A DNA stretch of 64,000 nt from Apostichopus japonicus (Eukaryota > Echinodermata > Holothuroidea > Aspidochirotida > Stichopodidae). Location: contig NC_092565.1 in the NCBI RefSeq assembly GCF_037975245.1, forward strand, positions 20,644,999 through 20,708,998. The letters are read 5' to 3'. The notes under the pieces were generated by a model that saw nothing but the letters and a program-made list of their open reading frames with translations, was not told the DNA's origin and did not search any database. Position 1 is the stretch's first letter. Each line of letters begins with the position of its first letter. Both the position numbers and the translations under genes were made by a program. Shown piece by piece: positions 1-14,019 of the stretch.

Positions 1-1287
1 CAGTGCATTAGCAATAGGCCTAAGGTTGTTTAATGTGTCATTCTTTTCTTCATCCCTTATAGCTATAAAACAAAACATTTAGTGTTCCCAGAGCATATTC
101 ATGAAATGGACTGCTGTTTTTTATCGATTTACTCAATTTTTGAATTAATCAGTAGGTAATTATTTTTACTACTATATATACACCAGTCGCGAACACTCAC
201 ACACACACAACACACACATAACCATGCTTTTATACTTGGGCAGGACGCTGTACATATAGCTCAAATTTGTCTATGCTATACCGTGTTGTCAACCACGATT
301 CGGACGTAACAGAAAATACCCACACACTGAATGGTCAATTTGAACTTCACGTAAACTTGAAATTGTAGCGGAATTTTCGGAACATACCGTGGATTATATC
401 GACGGCTTAATGCCTCAGGACTATAGTGTTAGTCTAGTATATTATTTTTGTGTTTATTTCATTTGCAATGATTGATTCGTTTGACAAACGTCTAGTACAC
501 CAACTAACGTCACTCGTTAGTACTACACTGATAGTATGTACAGGCTGCAAATATTATAGGCCTACATATGATTTTTCCGTGTTAGGCAAGCTAGCTCGTT
601 CGTTAACACAAGCTTTATGAATAGTTCTTTACGTCTATTAAGGGCTTACTTTTCTTCTTTTTGGAAGTTTTGATTGTCAGTTAACGTTACGTGTAAAGGA
701 AATTGCTAAAACGCACGGCTTAGTTACATCTAGTAGTAAAGGGCTATTGCACATCAATGTATGTATACAATGAGCGAAACAACGGTATGTTCTTGTCTGA
801 CGTCACGCGATAGAGATGATTTGATTGGTTGATTATAAAATATGAAAAAGAAAGGTGTGGTGTACATGCATCATTTGTTTGGGCTAACGAAATTGTAAAT
901 ATTTACGAAAAAGGTTAATTACTCGTTAATTAGGGTTCACCGAGAAAATATTCCATCACAGTAATCTCTCTATCATCGATCGCAAGTTGCTGATATGTAA
1001 ATGAATGTAAGTGACAATGGAATGCTAACAATTCCAGATAAACGCAATATTGACCTTTAAAGAAATACTACAATACTTTGACTGATATTATAGTTTTTCC
1101 CTATAACACATCAAAATAAAAGGTTGTGACTAAATATCACCTTTTATTTAAGTCTTCTAACGATCACTAACAGTCCGTTATTTATAACTTGAGAAGCCGT
1201 CTGTCCTCGAAGGCAGATCTCACATCATTTATAGAGAAATCCAATACTTGTATATCTCCCTCGTGTCTGTTCTAAAGCCCATTTTAG
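1..1287. other. Unique AT-rich sequence, no gene recognised
   Basis: No ORF or splice-bounded exon stands out. A short (CA)n tract lies near 196-218. The only structured spot is a promoter-like motif cluster at 798-842, listed separately. The sequence just before 1288 is the putative intron side of the candidate exon there. Confidence 0.5.
798..842 (+). promoter_or_regulatory. Promoter-like cluster: CRE, CCAAT, TATA-like
   Basis: A full cAMP-response element TGACGTCA (798-805) is followed by an inverted CCAAT box (ATTGG, 824-828) and a TATA-like TATAAAATA (834-842). The order and spacing are what a compact RNA polymerase II promoter would show. No initiating ORF follows within a few hundred bases, so function is unproven and chance in AT-rich DNA is possible. 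Confidence 0.25.
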
Positions 1288-1475
1288 ACAGCCCGCAAAG
1301 GAAACGCGCGAACGTTATCCAAGAGACAATCCAGTTGTTTCTTCATGATCAGGTTACGAGAATGATGGCCAGTCCTGTCAAAGAGGGAACCAGTCAGAAG
1401 GGTTTTGACAGTACTTCAGTCCTTCTTCCCACTGAAATATCTCGACCTATTCTTTCATCGTTAAAGGGATACTGA
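1288..1475 (+). CDS. Candidate terminal coding exon, unknown protein
   Basis: A pyrimidine-rich stretch ending CCCATTTTAG (acceptor at 1286-1287) precedes an open frame to a TGA at 1473-1475, about 62 codons. Codon usage is richer in G/C at third positions than the flanking AT-rich DNA, and the predicted peptide is mixed and charged (start SPQRKRANVIQETIQLF), not low complexity. I recognise no family. It would be the last exon of a plus-strand gene whose upstream exons lie before 1288 or outside the window. A polyadenylation-like AT-rich region follows. It could be a chance ORF or a decayed exon. Confidence 0.28.
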
Positions 1476-1487
1476 AATATAACCTTA

Positions 1488-1640
1488 AAGATTAAAGAAG
1501 ATTATTACTTAAAGAAGTTTAAATTTAAACTTTAAAAAAAATATATTTAATTTTTCATTTTTTTTTTTAATTTAAATTTTAAATTATTAACTTTTAAACT
1601 TAAAGAAGTTTTAATTGAAGAAGTTAATTACTGCAGGAAT
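1488..1640. repeat. AT-rich low-complexity block
   Basis: Nearly pure A/T with repeated TTAAAGAAG/TTTAAA words. The motif TTAAAGAAGTTT occurs on both sides of a T-rich centre, so the strands can form imperfect hairpins. No coding content is seen. Confidence 0.6.
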
Positions 1641-2030
1641 TTATTTTAAACTCATTTAAAGCTGCATTGACATAAATGGATTATGTGATGAAGTAATGTT
1701 TAGTAGGTTGATCTGTTCGTATTATGTTCCTATTTTAGCATAGTTTAATTGTCTAACGGTACGTTGTCCTTGTACATTTTTCGCTTTTAGTTTGTGTTAT
1801 GCATTACAATTATTACTATATTTATTTATTTACAACAATTACGGATCCATGATTTCTCGGAAGAGGTGGCCCAGGGAACGAGTATCGGCAGATACCGATA
1901 TTAGTACCAAAATGTCGGTGCATAAACAAAACTAAAACATCCGTTAAAGGTGCGACATACATACACCAGCGCACGAAGTGTGATTTTTGTTTACAATATG
2001 TGCCCCAATTTTTTTGAGTCAGACTAATAT
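1641..2030. other. Unique sequence with GTATCGG-type remnant
   Basis: Mostly unique. Around 1879-1920 the words GAGTATCGGCAGATACCGAT and AATGTCGGTG resemble the GTATCGG-rich interior of some hAT-like MITEs. This is an impression from memory, and no terminal repeats are visible here. Confidence 0.3.
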
Positions 2031-2049
2031 TTTCAGGTAATTTTTAGGG

Positions 2050-2138
2050 CCAAACAATATTTTTATTGAGGAGTGGAGGGGGAAAGGGAAGGGGAGGGGG
2101 AGGCGGGGCACGCGACCAACTCCTTGGATCCGCCTCTG
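2050..2138 (-). mobile_element. hAT-like MITE terminal remnant
   Basis: Read on the minus strand the segment begins CAGAGGCGGATCCAAGG (2138 to 2122). This is the CAGRGGCGG-type end typical of hAT-derived MITEs, and it is followed by a G/purine-rich subterminal tract (2069-2109). No matching opposite end was found upstream, so the copy is truncated or too diverged to delimit. The start at 2050 is approximate. Confidence 0.45.
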
Positions 2139-3266
2139 AATTTTGCATTTTAAGCCAGGTAAATATATGCGATCATGAATTTTACGAGTTGCCTTTTCAT
2201 TGTCCGTGTAACTGTAATTAAAAGGATCGCGGTCACGATTAAATAAACATTTAAAAAATGGGGGGGGGGGGGAGCCCAAACAGCACTAGAGTAGTTTATA
2301 TTTTAGTGGCTAAATGCAAGATTTCGAACTATTTGAGATTTGTGTTATTTTCCCCGTTGCGTTCACAATTTCACGACACCAGTGCCTTCTTTTGCCGATT
2401 TGGTATTACTATTATAAATCTTGTTATAATATCCAAATCAGTTATGATTTTAGCAGTGTCCCAAAGCTATAGATACAGTTGTATCTTTTACTTTTCATTT
2501 TATAAAGTACAAATGGATTTTGTTTTTTTCACTTTGAAATAACCAAAGAAGTAAAGTCATCAATTTGTTTCCAATTTTAATAATCAAACAAAGCATTAAA
2601 CCCAGTCTTTGTGTTCCCACTTGCTTCTCTTCAACTCGGGATAAAAGTAAATTCTTGCAAATCTACACAAACGACACTAACGACAGTAATATCAAAACCA
2701 ACCTGAGTCAGTTTCAACATATCGATTCAAAAAAAGAAAAAAAAAGGACTTGGTGAATAAGACTATCCTTGAACCTACATCAACAAACATTCCATTTAAT
2801 CAATTGATGGAAGTGAAAATATTGATTCGTTGGGTCTGTTTCTTTTTAACCATAACTTAAACTAGTTAATCATTGGAAACCTTTTGAACAATTGAACTTC
2901 TGCTGCTAGCAAGAGGACGTCTGTGTTGTCTGTTAAATTTGTCCTACGTAGATCGTTTTCATTTGAAATCTATATTACAATGTACATAAAGGATGTTAAT
3001 ATATCCCACTACCTTGCTTTATTGTTGTAATTTATATATATATATTTAAATTTGATGACAATAGGTGCTTTGTACTTTAGAAATAAATGTTTGGTGTAAA
3101 CGAAAATTATCATGATGAAATAAAATATAATTTCCTGATATAAAGTATATTTTCCTTCAGAATATGTCCGGAAGCCCGAGGGGAATCAAGTTAAAAGAAT
3201 TTAGTACGTAATGACACGGAATTCACAGTTATGGTACAATTCTGTGTTAGATTGTAACTCCCGCAT
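2139..3266. other. Unique AT-rich sequence, no gene recognised
   Basis: Contains a 12-base G run near 2260-2271 and otherwise ordinary AT-rich DNA. Small ORFs here lack splice sites or compositional bias that would support coding. Confidence 0.5.
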
Positions 3267-3507
<241 letters not shown>

Positions 3508-4993
3508 TTGTAACGTCATTATCTTCGACATCGGTATCATTATCGCCATCGACATCCTTGAATGCTTTGACAACAATCAATTTCACAGCCTCATTTAAGA
3601 TTTTTCCCACTGTTCAATTTGTTTGTGTAAATTGATCTTTTGTGCCATTAAATAAAGATTATGGTACATTACTTTTGTTGATAAGCTCTCACTCTGTCCC
3701 ATGAAGTTCTTTATCACACTACATAATACGTACGTTTACTGAATGTCTAGTGACATTAGCAGCTGTATGTAATCTTGTCTTGTATGTTATTATACGCATT
3801 AACATGCTATCTAAACAAGACGAGCAAGATAGAGAGAGAGATAAGAGGAAGAGGTGGAGGTGGAGGGAAAGGAAGAGATGGAGGTGGAGATAGATAGAGA
3901 GAGGGGGGTGGGTGGAGAGAGGGGGGATTGGAGAGAGAGTGGGGTAGAGCCTAAAGGCATATGTACCGTCATGAAAAGTCATATCAATACAAGAGTTTAT
4001 TAAACTTAAATTCGATGTCTCCTAAAATGGGAACACATTTTTTGGCTTGTCCCTCAATTATCGGAGGCTGGTTACTCGCCTGGTGCATCCTTCCTGTACA
4101 ACTATATTGACCAAAAATGGAAATAACATTTTACCTGCAACAAAGAATAAGCTCATTATCTTCCAAAAATGGAAAGCGTAATACGGGAAGGCAAAGTTAA
4201 ATACATATGAGTGAATATAATATAAAATATACTGTTGACAGGTTGTAATGTTACAGTAACAGTGACAGTAACAGTAATTCTACTCTTGAAATATAACTCG
4301 TCTGAACAGAACAGGACTATACCATTTGAACAATAGGGGTTTGGTTGTTTATTTAAAACAGCCGTAAACTATCCATTGCTACCTTAATACATTATGTTCT
4401 TCCAAGCTTCTTGTTATACAACAGAGCGTCCAATAACATTTGTCCTTGAGAAATTGATAATACATTGTAAACATGTTATTTGAGGCCTTCAAAATGAAAA
4501 ACAGAGAAGATAACTGAAAAAAAATGATATCGATTGATGAACGGTTAATATTTAAACAGTCGACTCATTTCTCTCTCTAAAGAAAGGAGTTTTTTTTCCT
4601 TTTTTATATATTTTTTTACGATTCACGAAACATTAAACTTAATTTTGCAACTACAGTCAAGTTAACCTTTAAAGACCAAAGATCAGATGAATGAACCATG
4701 AAGCGCGCGTTTTAATGTTCCTCATACATAAAAAACATTGTTTTTGTTTCACGGTTGTGCGCCTGATGCTTAAACTATCATTTACGTTGTTTTGCCAAGT
4801 CACTGCCGGAGGTGTCAAACTAATCAGGACTAATGAAACGACACGGTTTACCTGAGGAAGAATTTTCAATCAATACTGAAATAAAATCGAAATGAATTAT
4901 GTTTCATGATTTCCCAAGAGGAGCTCAAAAAAGTGATGAACGGGGAAGTGCAAAATTACGGAGGATAGAATTTAGATCTTGTCCTCTGGCGTG

Positions 4994-4994
<1 letters not shown>
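3508..4994. other. Gene-free stretch with polypurine tract
   Basis: At 3829-3948 the plus strand is almost purely A/G (GAGA, GGTGGAG, GGGGGG words), a possible triplex or H-DNA former. A short direct repeat of AGTAACAGT occurs at 4254-4276. No exon was recognised. Confidence 0.55.
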
Positions 4995-5160
<166 letters not shown>

Positions 5161-5986
5161 ACTACGTATAACTGATTCATATATCCTCAAGTAAGGAAAA
5201 ACAGATAATTTATAATGTACAGTAAAATGTACTACTGTTCATCGAAACCATGCATCCATGCTTAGACATTTCAGACCAGCGAAATGTCTCCACCCGTAGA
5301 AGCAATTAAAGAGTGTGTCTTGTTTGCCACACTTTAGAGAAACATTTTAGTGGACATAAAATCTACGTCGTTCGCTTGATATATTTCCTTCATTTTTATA
5401 GGTTAAAGTTAAAACATGATTAATGTTTTGTATATGTCTTATAAATGACACTTTAATACCCGTTATGATCATGTCCAGGTTTACATTTAGCGGTTCAATG
5501 GTTTAAATGTGTTCTTTAACAAGTCATTAGCTAGGCCATAACCGTCACGATATTTCATGCGAGATTTGTTTTCAAGTTTATTAATTATACTGTGAACAGT
5601 AAACCCCGATAAAAATCATTGATTACTGGAAACGGTTTAAGCTTTTCTATTAAACAAAACTGACGACGGAGAAAATGTTCGATTTTTCACTTGTCATTAT
5701 TTTGTAGCCTGTGTTGCAGTAATGGGTTCTTTAACCAAAAGAGGAAAATAGGGGAGGGGCTGGGATCAGAAAGGATGAGATTGAAGAATTAAAGGGTGAT
5801 GGTGAGTTTCGGAAGATATCTATCAATCTATATTACCCCATTTCATGCTAACAGTATACCTTGATAATATCCCATTCATTATGCAGTTGTTTATTTACAC
5901 ATTTGTGTACAGAAATGGTTGAATTTCTCTTCTTACAATTCGATTCCTGTTGCTCGCTGGGTTAGCATGTAATGAAACTATTTTAT
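5161..5986. other. Unique sequence, no gene recognised
   Basis: AT-rich DNA without tandem structure, recognisable transposon ends or credible exons. Confidence 0.5.
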
Positions 5987-6074
5987 GATCCCGGGATACA
6001 CTGTTTGCAAGGTATGATCCCGGGATACACTGTTTGCAAGGTATGCGATCCCGGGAAACACTGTTTGCAAGGTA
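5987..6074. repeat. 29-31-bp minisatellite, three copies
   Basis: Three head-to-tail copies of a unit beginning GATCCCGGGATACACTG and ending TTGCAAGGTAT. The third copy has AAACAC in place of ATACAC. Each unit carries the perfect palindrome ATCCCGGGAT at its start. The ORFs that cross it in several frames are products of the repeat. Confidence 0.93.
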
Positions 6075-8868
6075 CTGTGTTTTCTGTCTGGCATTCGCTC
6101 CCACCCCTCTCTGCCCCAGCAACGAAGAGGTCGTACATGGGATTGCCACCAACGATTTGTGGAACAATTTGAAAACGTATCGACACCGGGGGTAACCTTT
6201 AAGAGCCCGTGGGCCGCATACGGCCAGCGAACAAAGTTTCTGCCGCTCGCGATAAAGCTTACCTCACCGCTATTAATGTGGTTCGCGAAACCTTCTCCTA
6301 TACAGAAATACACGATAACATGTGTACTAATTGCATGAATTTCCATTTGGAAAACATGTTGAAAATTTAGATATTTTATTGCCAATATAATAGCATGTGC
6401 CTTTCAATCATAAGGTCCCCGGTTGAGCCACTCCCAGACTATTGTATGTCGTCCAGTTACAAAGTTGTTGACAATTGACAATTCATAATCATGGACGTTA
6501 AATATGAATGTAAGAGACTGACTTCGGTCAGCTTGCGACTTTGATAAGCCAATGAGGCTTCTTCGAGAGTTCCTGCTTGCAGGAGGATCTAAAATACATT
6601 ATTGCGCAGGGGTCGGGGCGGGGTACCCACTCATCACTAGGGAGAAAACGTTCAGTTGGAGAAATTGTTCTGTCGGTTTAAAAATAAATTAGTTGGGGAA
6701 GAATTATACCACTTCCATAAAGGTTCATATTCCTACCTAAATCAGTCGAGGTTTTAGTTTCCCCAGACCCCCCCCCCAACCACCCCAGCCTGTTCAATTT
6801 CATTCCCACCCCAGTTTTATAATATGAGTACGTTCGGCAAGCTTTTCAACCTAAGAGTGACAGTCAAGACATGGTTGCAATTGATAAAACAAATGCGAAC
6901 TGACATTGTTCACAATTGTTGACGTTTTATAACTTCACGATGTGAAACTTGACCTATTGACTTTCATTATTACGAAAGTACTTAATAGCGATATTTGCTA
7001 AGCAAAATATAAAAAATCGACTCAAAAAAAAAGTTGCTTTAATTTCATTTCAGTTTTGACGAAACTTCATGTTTGACTTTTAAACTATAAGACTGGTATA
7101 AACTGACCTTTTTACTGATTTTGCATTTCACCTGTCTTTGTTTTCTCCCTAAGTTTACGGAAGAAGTTTAAGTTTAAGATTTCTCCATCTTTGATTTAAG
7201 GCTAATGTACAGAGACAGTTAATAATACATAATTTACTAGTTCATTTTCCAAATTTTCAAGTCGTTTTAATTACTGGCAGTATATTACTCTGTTTATTTG
7301 ACAACTGTCTCGTATATATATATACAAAGAATCTGCCGTTCCAGGTCAGTACAGTTAAAACCATACAAGAATTTTGGTAACCTCTTGCATGAAGCTACAT
7401 GGTGTTTTCTGTTTTCTTTGCTAACCCATGCAATCACCAAACTTTTATCTTGATATTATACATAGAGTAAACAAACGTTGATCGTTGTTCACTGTCATAA
7501 AAACATGGTATTATAATATAAAATGGTATGAGGCTGTGTATACTTTAAGAATATGCAAAGTATTTATAGGTCTATATACAGATCTTCAGCCTTCGCTTTG
7601 TAGAAACGACATTAAAGTACTTGTATTTTCACCTATCAACTTGTCGATCGTAAATTTTCATCTTGAATTTGGTTGATTAAAGTGGCTCTTGTTTATGCGA
7701 CCGTCGACGCCTGGAATATGAGGATACGGAGGTCAGATACTTAAACAACAGAGGAAGAAAGTCAATCTAATCACGAGGTACAACTATAACTTAATCCATC
7801 TGTGAGGTCAACAACTATCACGATGATTTACTCCAATGTTTCGAGAGCAAAAGGAAAGCTCTATTCCTCTCTCTCTAAATGAAAGCCTGGTTATACGGTC
7901 CTTCTGCAGGTAATGTGTATATGTATACAGCTATCATACATTTTACTTACACATTCGTTGGCATACTTCATAAACTTCTCTGTAGCTTAATGACAGTAGA
8001 AAGAAGACAAGGGTAAAAATGGCCCCCAATATCTAGTCAAACAAGTTTAATGACTAGATCAAGACTTAACGACCTTTCGCCTGTGACAAATTCGGGTACA
8101 TCCTCCAGTTATAAATGCCTTCATGGCTCTTTTAATCTACCGTACGTATTTCGTTAAAATTCACACTCAATTCTTCGTGTGGTATAAACTATACGTTTCA
8201 AGAACAAAGTATACTAAAACAGGAATGATGTTGAGTGTATATATTTTATCCATGCCACACATTCATTACAATATAGTTCATTGTGATTATTTACTATAAA
8301 CACAAAAGTACCCACAACGATTGTAAAGTTATATAGGGATCGGTTAAATTTGTGTTTATAATGAAAATGCATAATGGGGCCTTGTTAAAGAGAACAGTTA
8401 TGTTTTAGTTGAGTTATACGAATTTATAAACAAATGGATAAACGGCTTGAACATTTAGGCCTGCACTTTGCAAACTGACTTTATGACCAATTTAGCCTCA
8501 AATAAAAAATACTCCAGATATTTAGCATACTTTTAAGTTGAATGTTTTGAAAACTGAAATAGCTATCGCTACTCGTGCTCAATTGTTTTGTTTTTATGGT
8601 AACATAACAAGAGTAAACTTCTGCTTATAGTTTACCTATTCAACAATTCAAGTTCCATTTCGTTTACTGTCGAATGCTCATTGCAGCTGACTAGTTTTTT
8701 AGGTTTGAGTAAATTAAAGAACAATTGTAGTAATTTAAAAGTACAAACTATAGTTATTTTACACCTTATTCCATAAGTACAAAAACAAACCAAACCAATT
8801 ACTTATGTCTGTTGCCTATTTTCAGCAGATGAAGGTCCAGATATTTGATATAAACGACACAACATTTC

Positions 8869-8871
<3 letters not shown>
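6075..8871. other. Gene-free stretch with CpG-rich patch
   Basis: 6170-6300 is notably richer in CpG than its surroundings, with GGCCGCATACGGCC and GCTCGCG words. It may be an old repeat or a regulatory patch. At 6411-6432 GGTCCCCGGTTGAGCC weakly recalls a pol III B box. A C run lies at 6769-6777. The rest is unique AT-rich DNA without credible exons. Confidence 0.4.

Positions 8872-8960
<89 letters not shown>
8872..8960. repeat. (TA)n microsatellite
   Basis: About 88 bases of nearly perfect TA dinucleotide. Tyr-Ile repeat reading frames are artefacts. Confidence 0.97.
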
Positions 8961-8964
<4 letters not shown>

Positions 8965-9756
8965 GGCATATATACTTAGTATGTACTTATAAGGTTTATG
9001 TTCCATATCTCTTATAAGTGATGCCTCATTATAGAAAGCATGGTTTTCATCAAGTTATCTGTCATATTAATGGCAAGACGAATGACGTAATGAGGACTTG
9101 AAGTAATATTGACCTTCATCGTTCTGACTTTTACAACATTCGATAAAACTTCCATAACAGCTAATAAAACATCATAACATATACCAGAGTATTGGTGCGG
9201 GTGATAGTTAATCGTACCTATTATTGTTAGTTACTGCCTTCATATGAGAGAGAGAGACATGGCTGCCAGACATTAACATGTTCTTACTGTTATGTTCTTA
9301 TACACTCTAAGCACTGAATATAAATATTGGAGTTAAATTATGAATAAAAGTGTGAGTCATTCACGAGTATAGGCCTACTCGATTCTCGATTCATAACTAG
9401 ACTAAGCTGCAGTAAAAAATGTACAATAATGGCAGGATTTCAAACCCTGATATTAACGTTTCGTGGATTATGTTTTAATGGACACAGCTAAATATTATCA
9501 ATCTTGCCAGTTGAATTATATCCTGGGCTACCATGAAGAAGTAACAAGGTTTGAATATAAGTGACCAGGCAACATCTATACCCATCAGTCCTTGCTAATA
9601 ATGATAAGGACATGTTACCGCATTACACATGTAGGTGTCTTTTTGCTGTTGTTGTTGAGAAAATGGAGTACATAAGTGTCATTTAAGGGCTATATTATTT
9701 TCTAACGATTCTTTGGACTAAGCGAACCAGACATACAATAACTAGTACAACAGCCA
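8961..9756. other. Unique sequence, no gene recognised
   Basis: AT-rich with a short GA tract at 9246-9258. No tandem or inverted structure was seen. Confidence 0.5.
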
Positions 9757-10129
9757 GTGAAAACGAGTACAAGTATAAACTTTCCCCTAGACTTGAGTAC
9801 AAGCACGAGTACAAGGCTCTACGTTCGAGTACGCGTACACAATTTTGCATTAGTACAAATCCTACTATTGAAGATGCCTCGAGTACGAGTAGGATTATCC
9901 GAGTACAAATCTACAAGGGTGAGTACAAATCTACAAGCCTGAGTAGAAAGTCACAAGTCTGAGTACAAATCCACAAGTCTGAGTACAAATCCACAAGTCT
10001 GAGTACAAATCTACAAGGCTGAGTACAAATCCACAAGTCTGAGTACAAATCCACAAATCTGAGTACAAATCCACAAGTCCGGGTACGAGTGCAGGTTATA
10101 CTATGCTGGGATACGAGTACGGACCTCAC
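9757..10129. repeat. GAGTAC-type minisatellite, locus 1
   Basis: Irregular GAGTACAAG words (9757-9915) lead into about nine units of 20 bp of the form CTGAGTACAAATCCACAAGT (9916-10080). The array then closes with GGGTACGAGTGCAGG and ATGCTGGGATACGAGTAC. The closing segment matches the end of the array at 45.7-46.1 kb, so the two loci carry copies of one dispersed element. Confidence 0.9.
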
Positions 10130-11590
10130 GACAAGTCGACTGCGAATATTTATGAAAACCTAACTATTTTTTTTATCCAGCATGTCATGAAAGATTAGTC
10201 ATCCTTCGTGTCGCCTATACGGTTTCAATTTACGTGGGCATGTCCGATTCGTATCTTGAAACAAACTATTAGTCTCATTTCTTTCCATAGTTACTATGTC
10301 ACCTTATTCCGCTTCAGCAAAGGAAAAAAAAAACAACTATTTTGATACTAAGAAAAGGGTTTAGAGTGGATGGGAGAGAAACCTGCCACTGTTGTGACAT
10401 CTGCTTCTGACCGCTTTCGACTTCTCAATTACATACAGGGCTCAGTACTTCACCGAGGCCCTGACTTCGTTATATTTAATTAATTATTTAATTAATGATG
10501 TTAAAACAAACACCACATGTTATTCAAAAGACCCCATTGCTATGTACCGTTCCTGAAATAGTTCGAATTTCAGACGTCATATATAGGCCACTCGCCTCTA
10601 TATGACGTCACACCCTACCATGTAAGGTATCAAGTTGGGCAAGTGATCAGTGATATTGAAATGTTGGAATTGATGCGGTCATAGATTTAGTGAACCTCTT
10701 AATACTTCAAGAAGCATACAGAGATTGGTCACCAATCAATAACGTGATAAATCTTTCCCAGTATTAGTAAAATATTAATTTCGGGATTAATTACCAACAT
10801 AATTGTCTTCCAGAATAGAATAGGTTAATAGGCTTACATTACATTTTAAAAATTGACCATCGAGTTGAAAATGTTGTAGCCTACATTTTGTTAAACTATC
10901 GCACCATCGTTTACATGAATGCGTATACCTGACTATTAATCTTAAAATCTTTTCTTTTTCTTCTAAAATTGATGCAACTTGCTTTTTCTTCGCACTGTCT
11001 GCAGGATTTCCTTGACAAAAGAGACACTTCCTAAAAATAAGCAAGAAACCGGGAATATTTCCAGCTAAATTTACATTGACGAGACACAACCTCAGGGCAA
11101 TTTATTGCCTGAAATGGGGACCATTAAGATCATGTTTGCCTATTTTTATGTTTCTTTAGCAGATTGAAAAAAAAAACAGATGAACCTCGGAATAATCTCG
11201 AGTATCAGAATAGGGTAAAGCTCTTGCTCGTCTCAATATTTTTTGTCTTTGTTATTTTTTTATCCAAAACACCGACTTTGATGACTGCTTACCTGTCAAG
11301 TTTGGGAAACCAAACCTAACCTAATTTATCTGTCTTGCTACGAAAAAAAGAGGGGAAAATATAGAAATTTCTAAATGTATACCACCTCATGACACAGACA
11401 GGGTAGAAGAGACGTGAATTTAACAGGTAGATAATCAAAGGAAAGAAAAATATAGAGGGCTAACTTGTCACAAGTATTCCAGGGTATTTGGATAGTTGGA
11501 TAAACACCCCGTCAATATCAGCTGGTGAAAAATCTGTCTTAAAAAAAAGAGTCTTTTGGCAGTTAGCTGAGAAACTTTCATTAGTGATGT
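10130..11590. other. Unique sequence with one CRE palindrome
   Basis: Apart from the inverted repeat at 10573-10609, listed separately, there is no recognisable gene or element. T- and A-runs are common. Confidence 0.5.
10573..10609. repeat. Inverted repeat with CRE-like ends
   Basis: The arms GACGTCATATATAGGC (10573-10588) and GCCTCTATATGACGTC (10594-10609) are reverse complements with one mismatch around a 5-base loop. Each outer end carries a GACGTC core, and the right one extends to a full TGACGTCA. It could be a small palindromic element or a paired bZIP site. Confidence 0.7.
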
Positions 11591-11648
11591 TTTTATATAT
11601 ACACACACACACTTACACACACATATATATTATATATCTTACACACAC

Positions 11649-11729
<81 letters not shown>

Positions 11730-11730
11730 C
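11591..11730. repeat. Compound (CA)n/(TA)n microsatellite
   Basis: ACACAC and ACATATAT blocks followed by a long TA tract up to about 11725. Confidence 0.95.
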
Positions 11731-12467
<737 letters not shown>

Positions 12468-13148
12468 ACCACGTGTATCATCTTTTTTTTTGGTGCACAA
12501 ACTGATGTAATTTTAATAAAATCGCTAAACGGGTGTGAGTTACATTGCTGTTCTCCGAGATTGTATCAAGACAGGGTACTTTATATGACACTTAGCTCCC
12601 TCGAAGTCCATCGAGGAAATTGAAGCACGCCACAAGGGAAATCAAGGAGAAGTCCTAATCTTGTTTCGGAGGCCACATGGGTGGTATCAAGACAGCCTGC
12701 TGGCTACCTTGATTTTTCTTTTTCTCTTATTTTATATTCCTTATATTTCTTTATAAATGACAATATGTACCTCAGTTTTTTTTCAGCTGCCGGCTTAAGT
12801 AAACTTAAAATAATTTTAAGACCCAAATTTCAATTTTCACCGAGTTTGGTTTAAACAAGGACTTTTCTTGTCGACGCGATGCCCAAAGGATTTTCTCATT
12901 TGTCCATCGTTGGATGTAACGTCGATGTATTGAATTCCATTTGAAAAGAAGTACAACGAGTAGAAACATGAGACAACGGAAGTAACTAAAGTTATAGAAT
13001 TATTTCTACTCAACGTAACACACGTCTACGTAACATAACTCACGGCTGACTATGCAGGCTTTATAAAGTGAACACCAGTAATGGGTCTTACGGAGAGTAA
13101 AAGTGTTACAATACAAGTAATTAAACTGAATTATTCCACCTAAGCATG
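12468..13148. other. Unique sequence leading into a minisatellite
   Basis: No gene seen. At 13014-13043 two diverged ACACGTCTACGTAACATAAC-like units foreshadow the 20-bp array that starts at 13149. Confidence 0.5.
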
Positions 13149-13380
13149 AAACACGTCTGCTTACCATAACAAACGTCTCATTACCATAATACACGTCTGC
13201 TTACCATAACACACGCCTGCTTACCGCAGCACGCGTCTGCTTACCATAATACACGTCTGCTTACCATAACATACGCTTGCTTCCCATAACATATGCCTGC
13301 TTATCTAACATACATATGCGTACTATAACACGTCTGCTTACCATAATACACGTCTGCTTACCACAGCACGCGTCTGCTTA
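13149..13380. repeat. 20-bp minisatellite, about 12 copies
   Basis: Units of the form CACGTCTGCTTACCATAACA vary at a few positions (CATAATA, CGCAGCA, CACAGCA). The variants recur at intervals, suggesting that blocks of several units were duplicated. One unit near 13300-13320 is shortened. Confidence 0.93.
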
Positions 13381-13972
13381 TAAATGTTTGTTATATGTAT
13401 AGTGAATACCATATTTGACAGTAACAGCAATGAAACTCGTTCTTAGTGAGAGCACTTAATATTTTCAAGGAGGAAAGAGTAACTAATATTTTCGTCCAAA
13501 ACGGTTTCGAAACTATTTTGAAATAATAAGGTCACTCTATAATATATAATCTATAGGAATATTTAACATATATACTTACACAGAGGCTTCATTAAAAAAA
13601 AAGAAAATGCATCGAGCCGAACAGATAAAAAAATTTTACTCTTCTGGCATTAAAAGTCTTATCAAATGAAAATTGCAAGACAGAAAAAACCATATAAACT
13701 CGACATTGAGAATTAAGATCGTTTTCAAATCATGGGTGTAATGTAAGTAACAGATGATTTAATATAGCAGGTTCAAAGTATGTAAATCCCGCAATAATCT
13801 TACAACTTGTTTAATGATACGGTCATTTTTAAAATAAAAAACAATTAAATATTCATGACTTGGTTTGGGAATGAATTGTGAAATTGCTCGCAACTATGAC
13901 ACTTTATTCTGTGGGATGACATAAGAGAATAGAGAGGTTAATAGGAGTTGATGAGATAATATTATATAATAA

Positions 13973-14019
<47 letters not shown>

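Noticed and set aside
5978-6385. 135-codon minus-strand ORF
   Set aside because: Its end is the 29-bp minisatellite, and the rest lies in a CpG-rich patch with no recognised domain.
6405-6440. Second tRNA-like B box (GGTCCCCGGTTGAGCC)
   Set aside because: Poor match to GGTTCGANNCC, no A box at proper spacing and no tail.
13149-13380. Possible CRISPR-like array
   Set aside because: Units are contiguous 20-bp repeats without unique spacers, so this is a minisatellite. The same applies to the 54.1 and 50.5 kb arrays.
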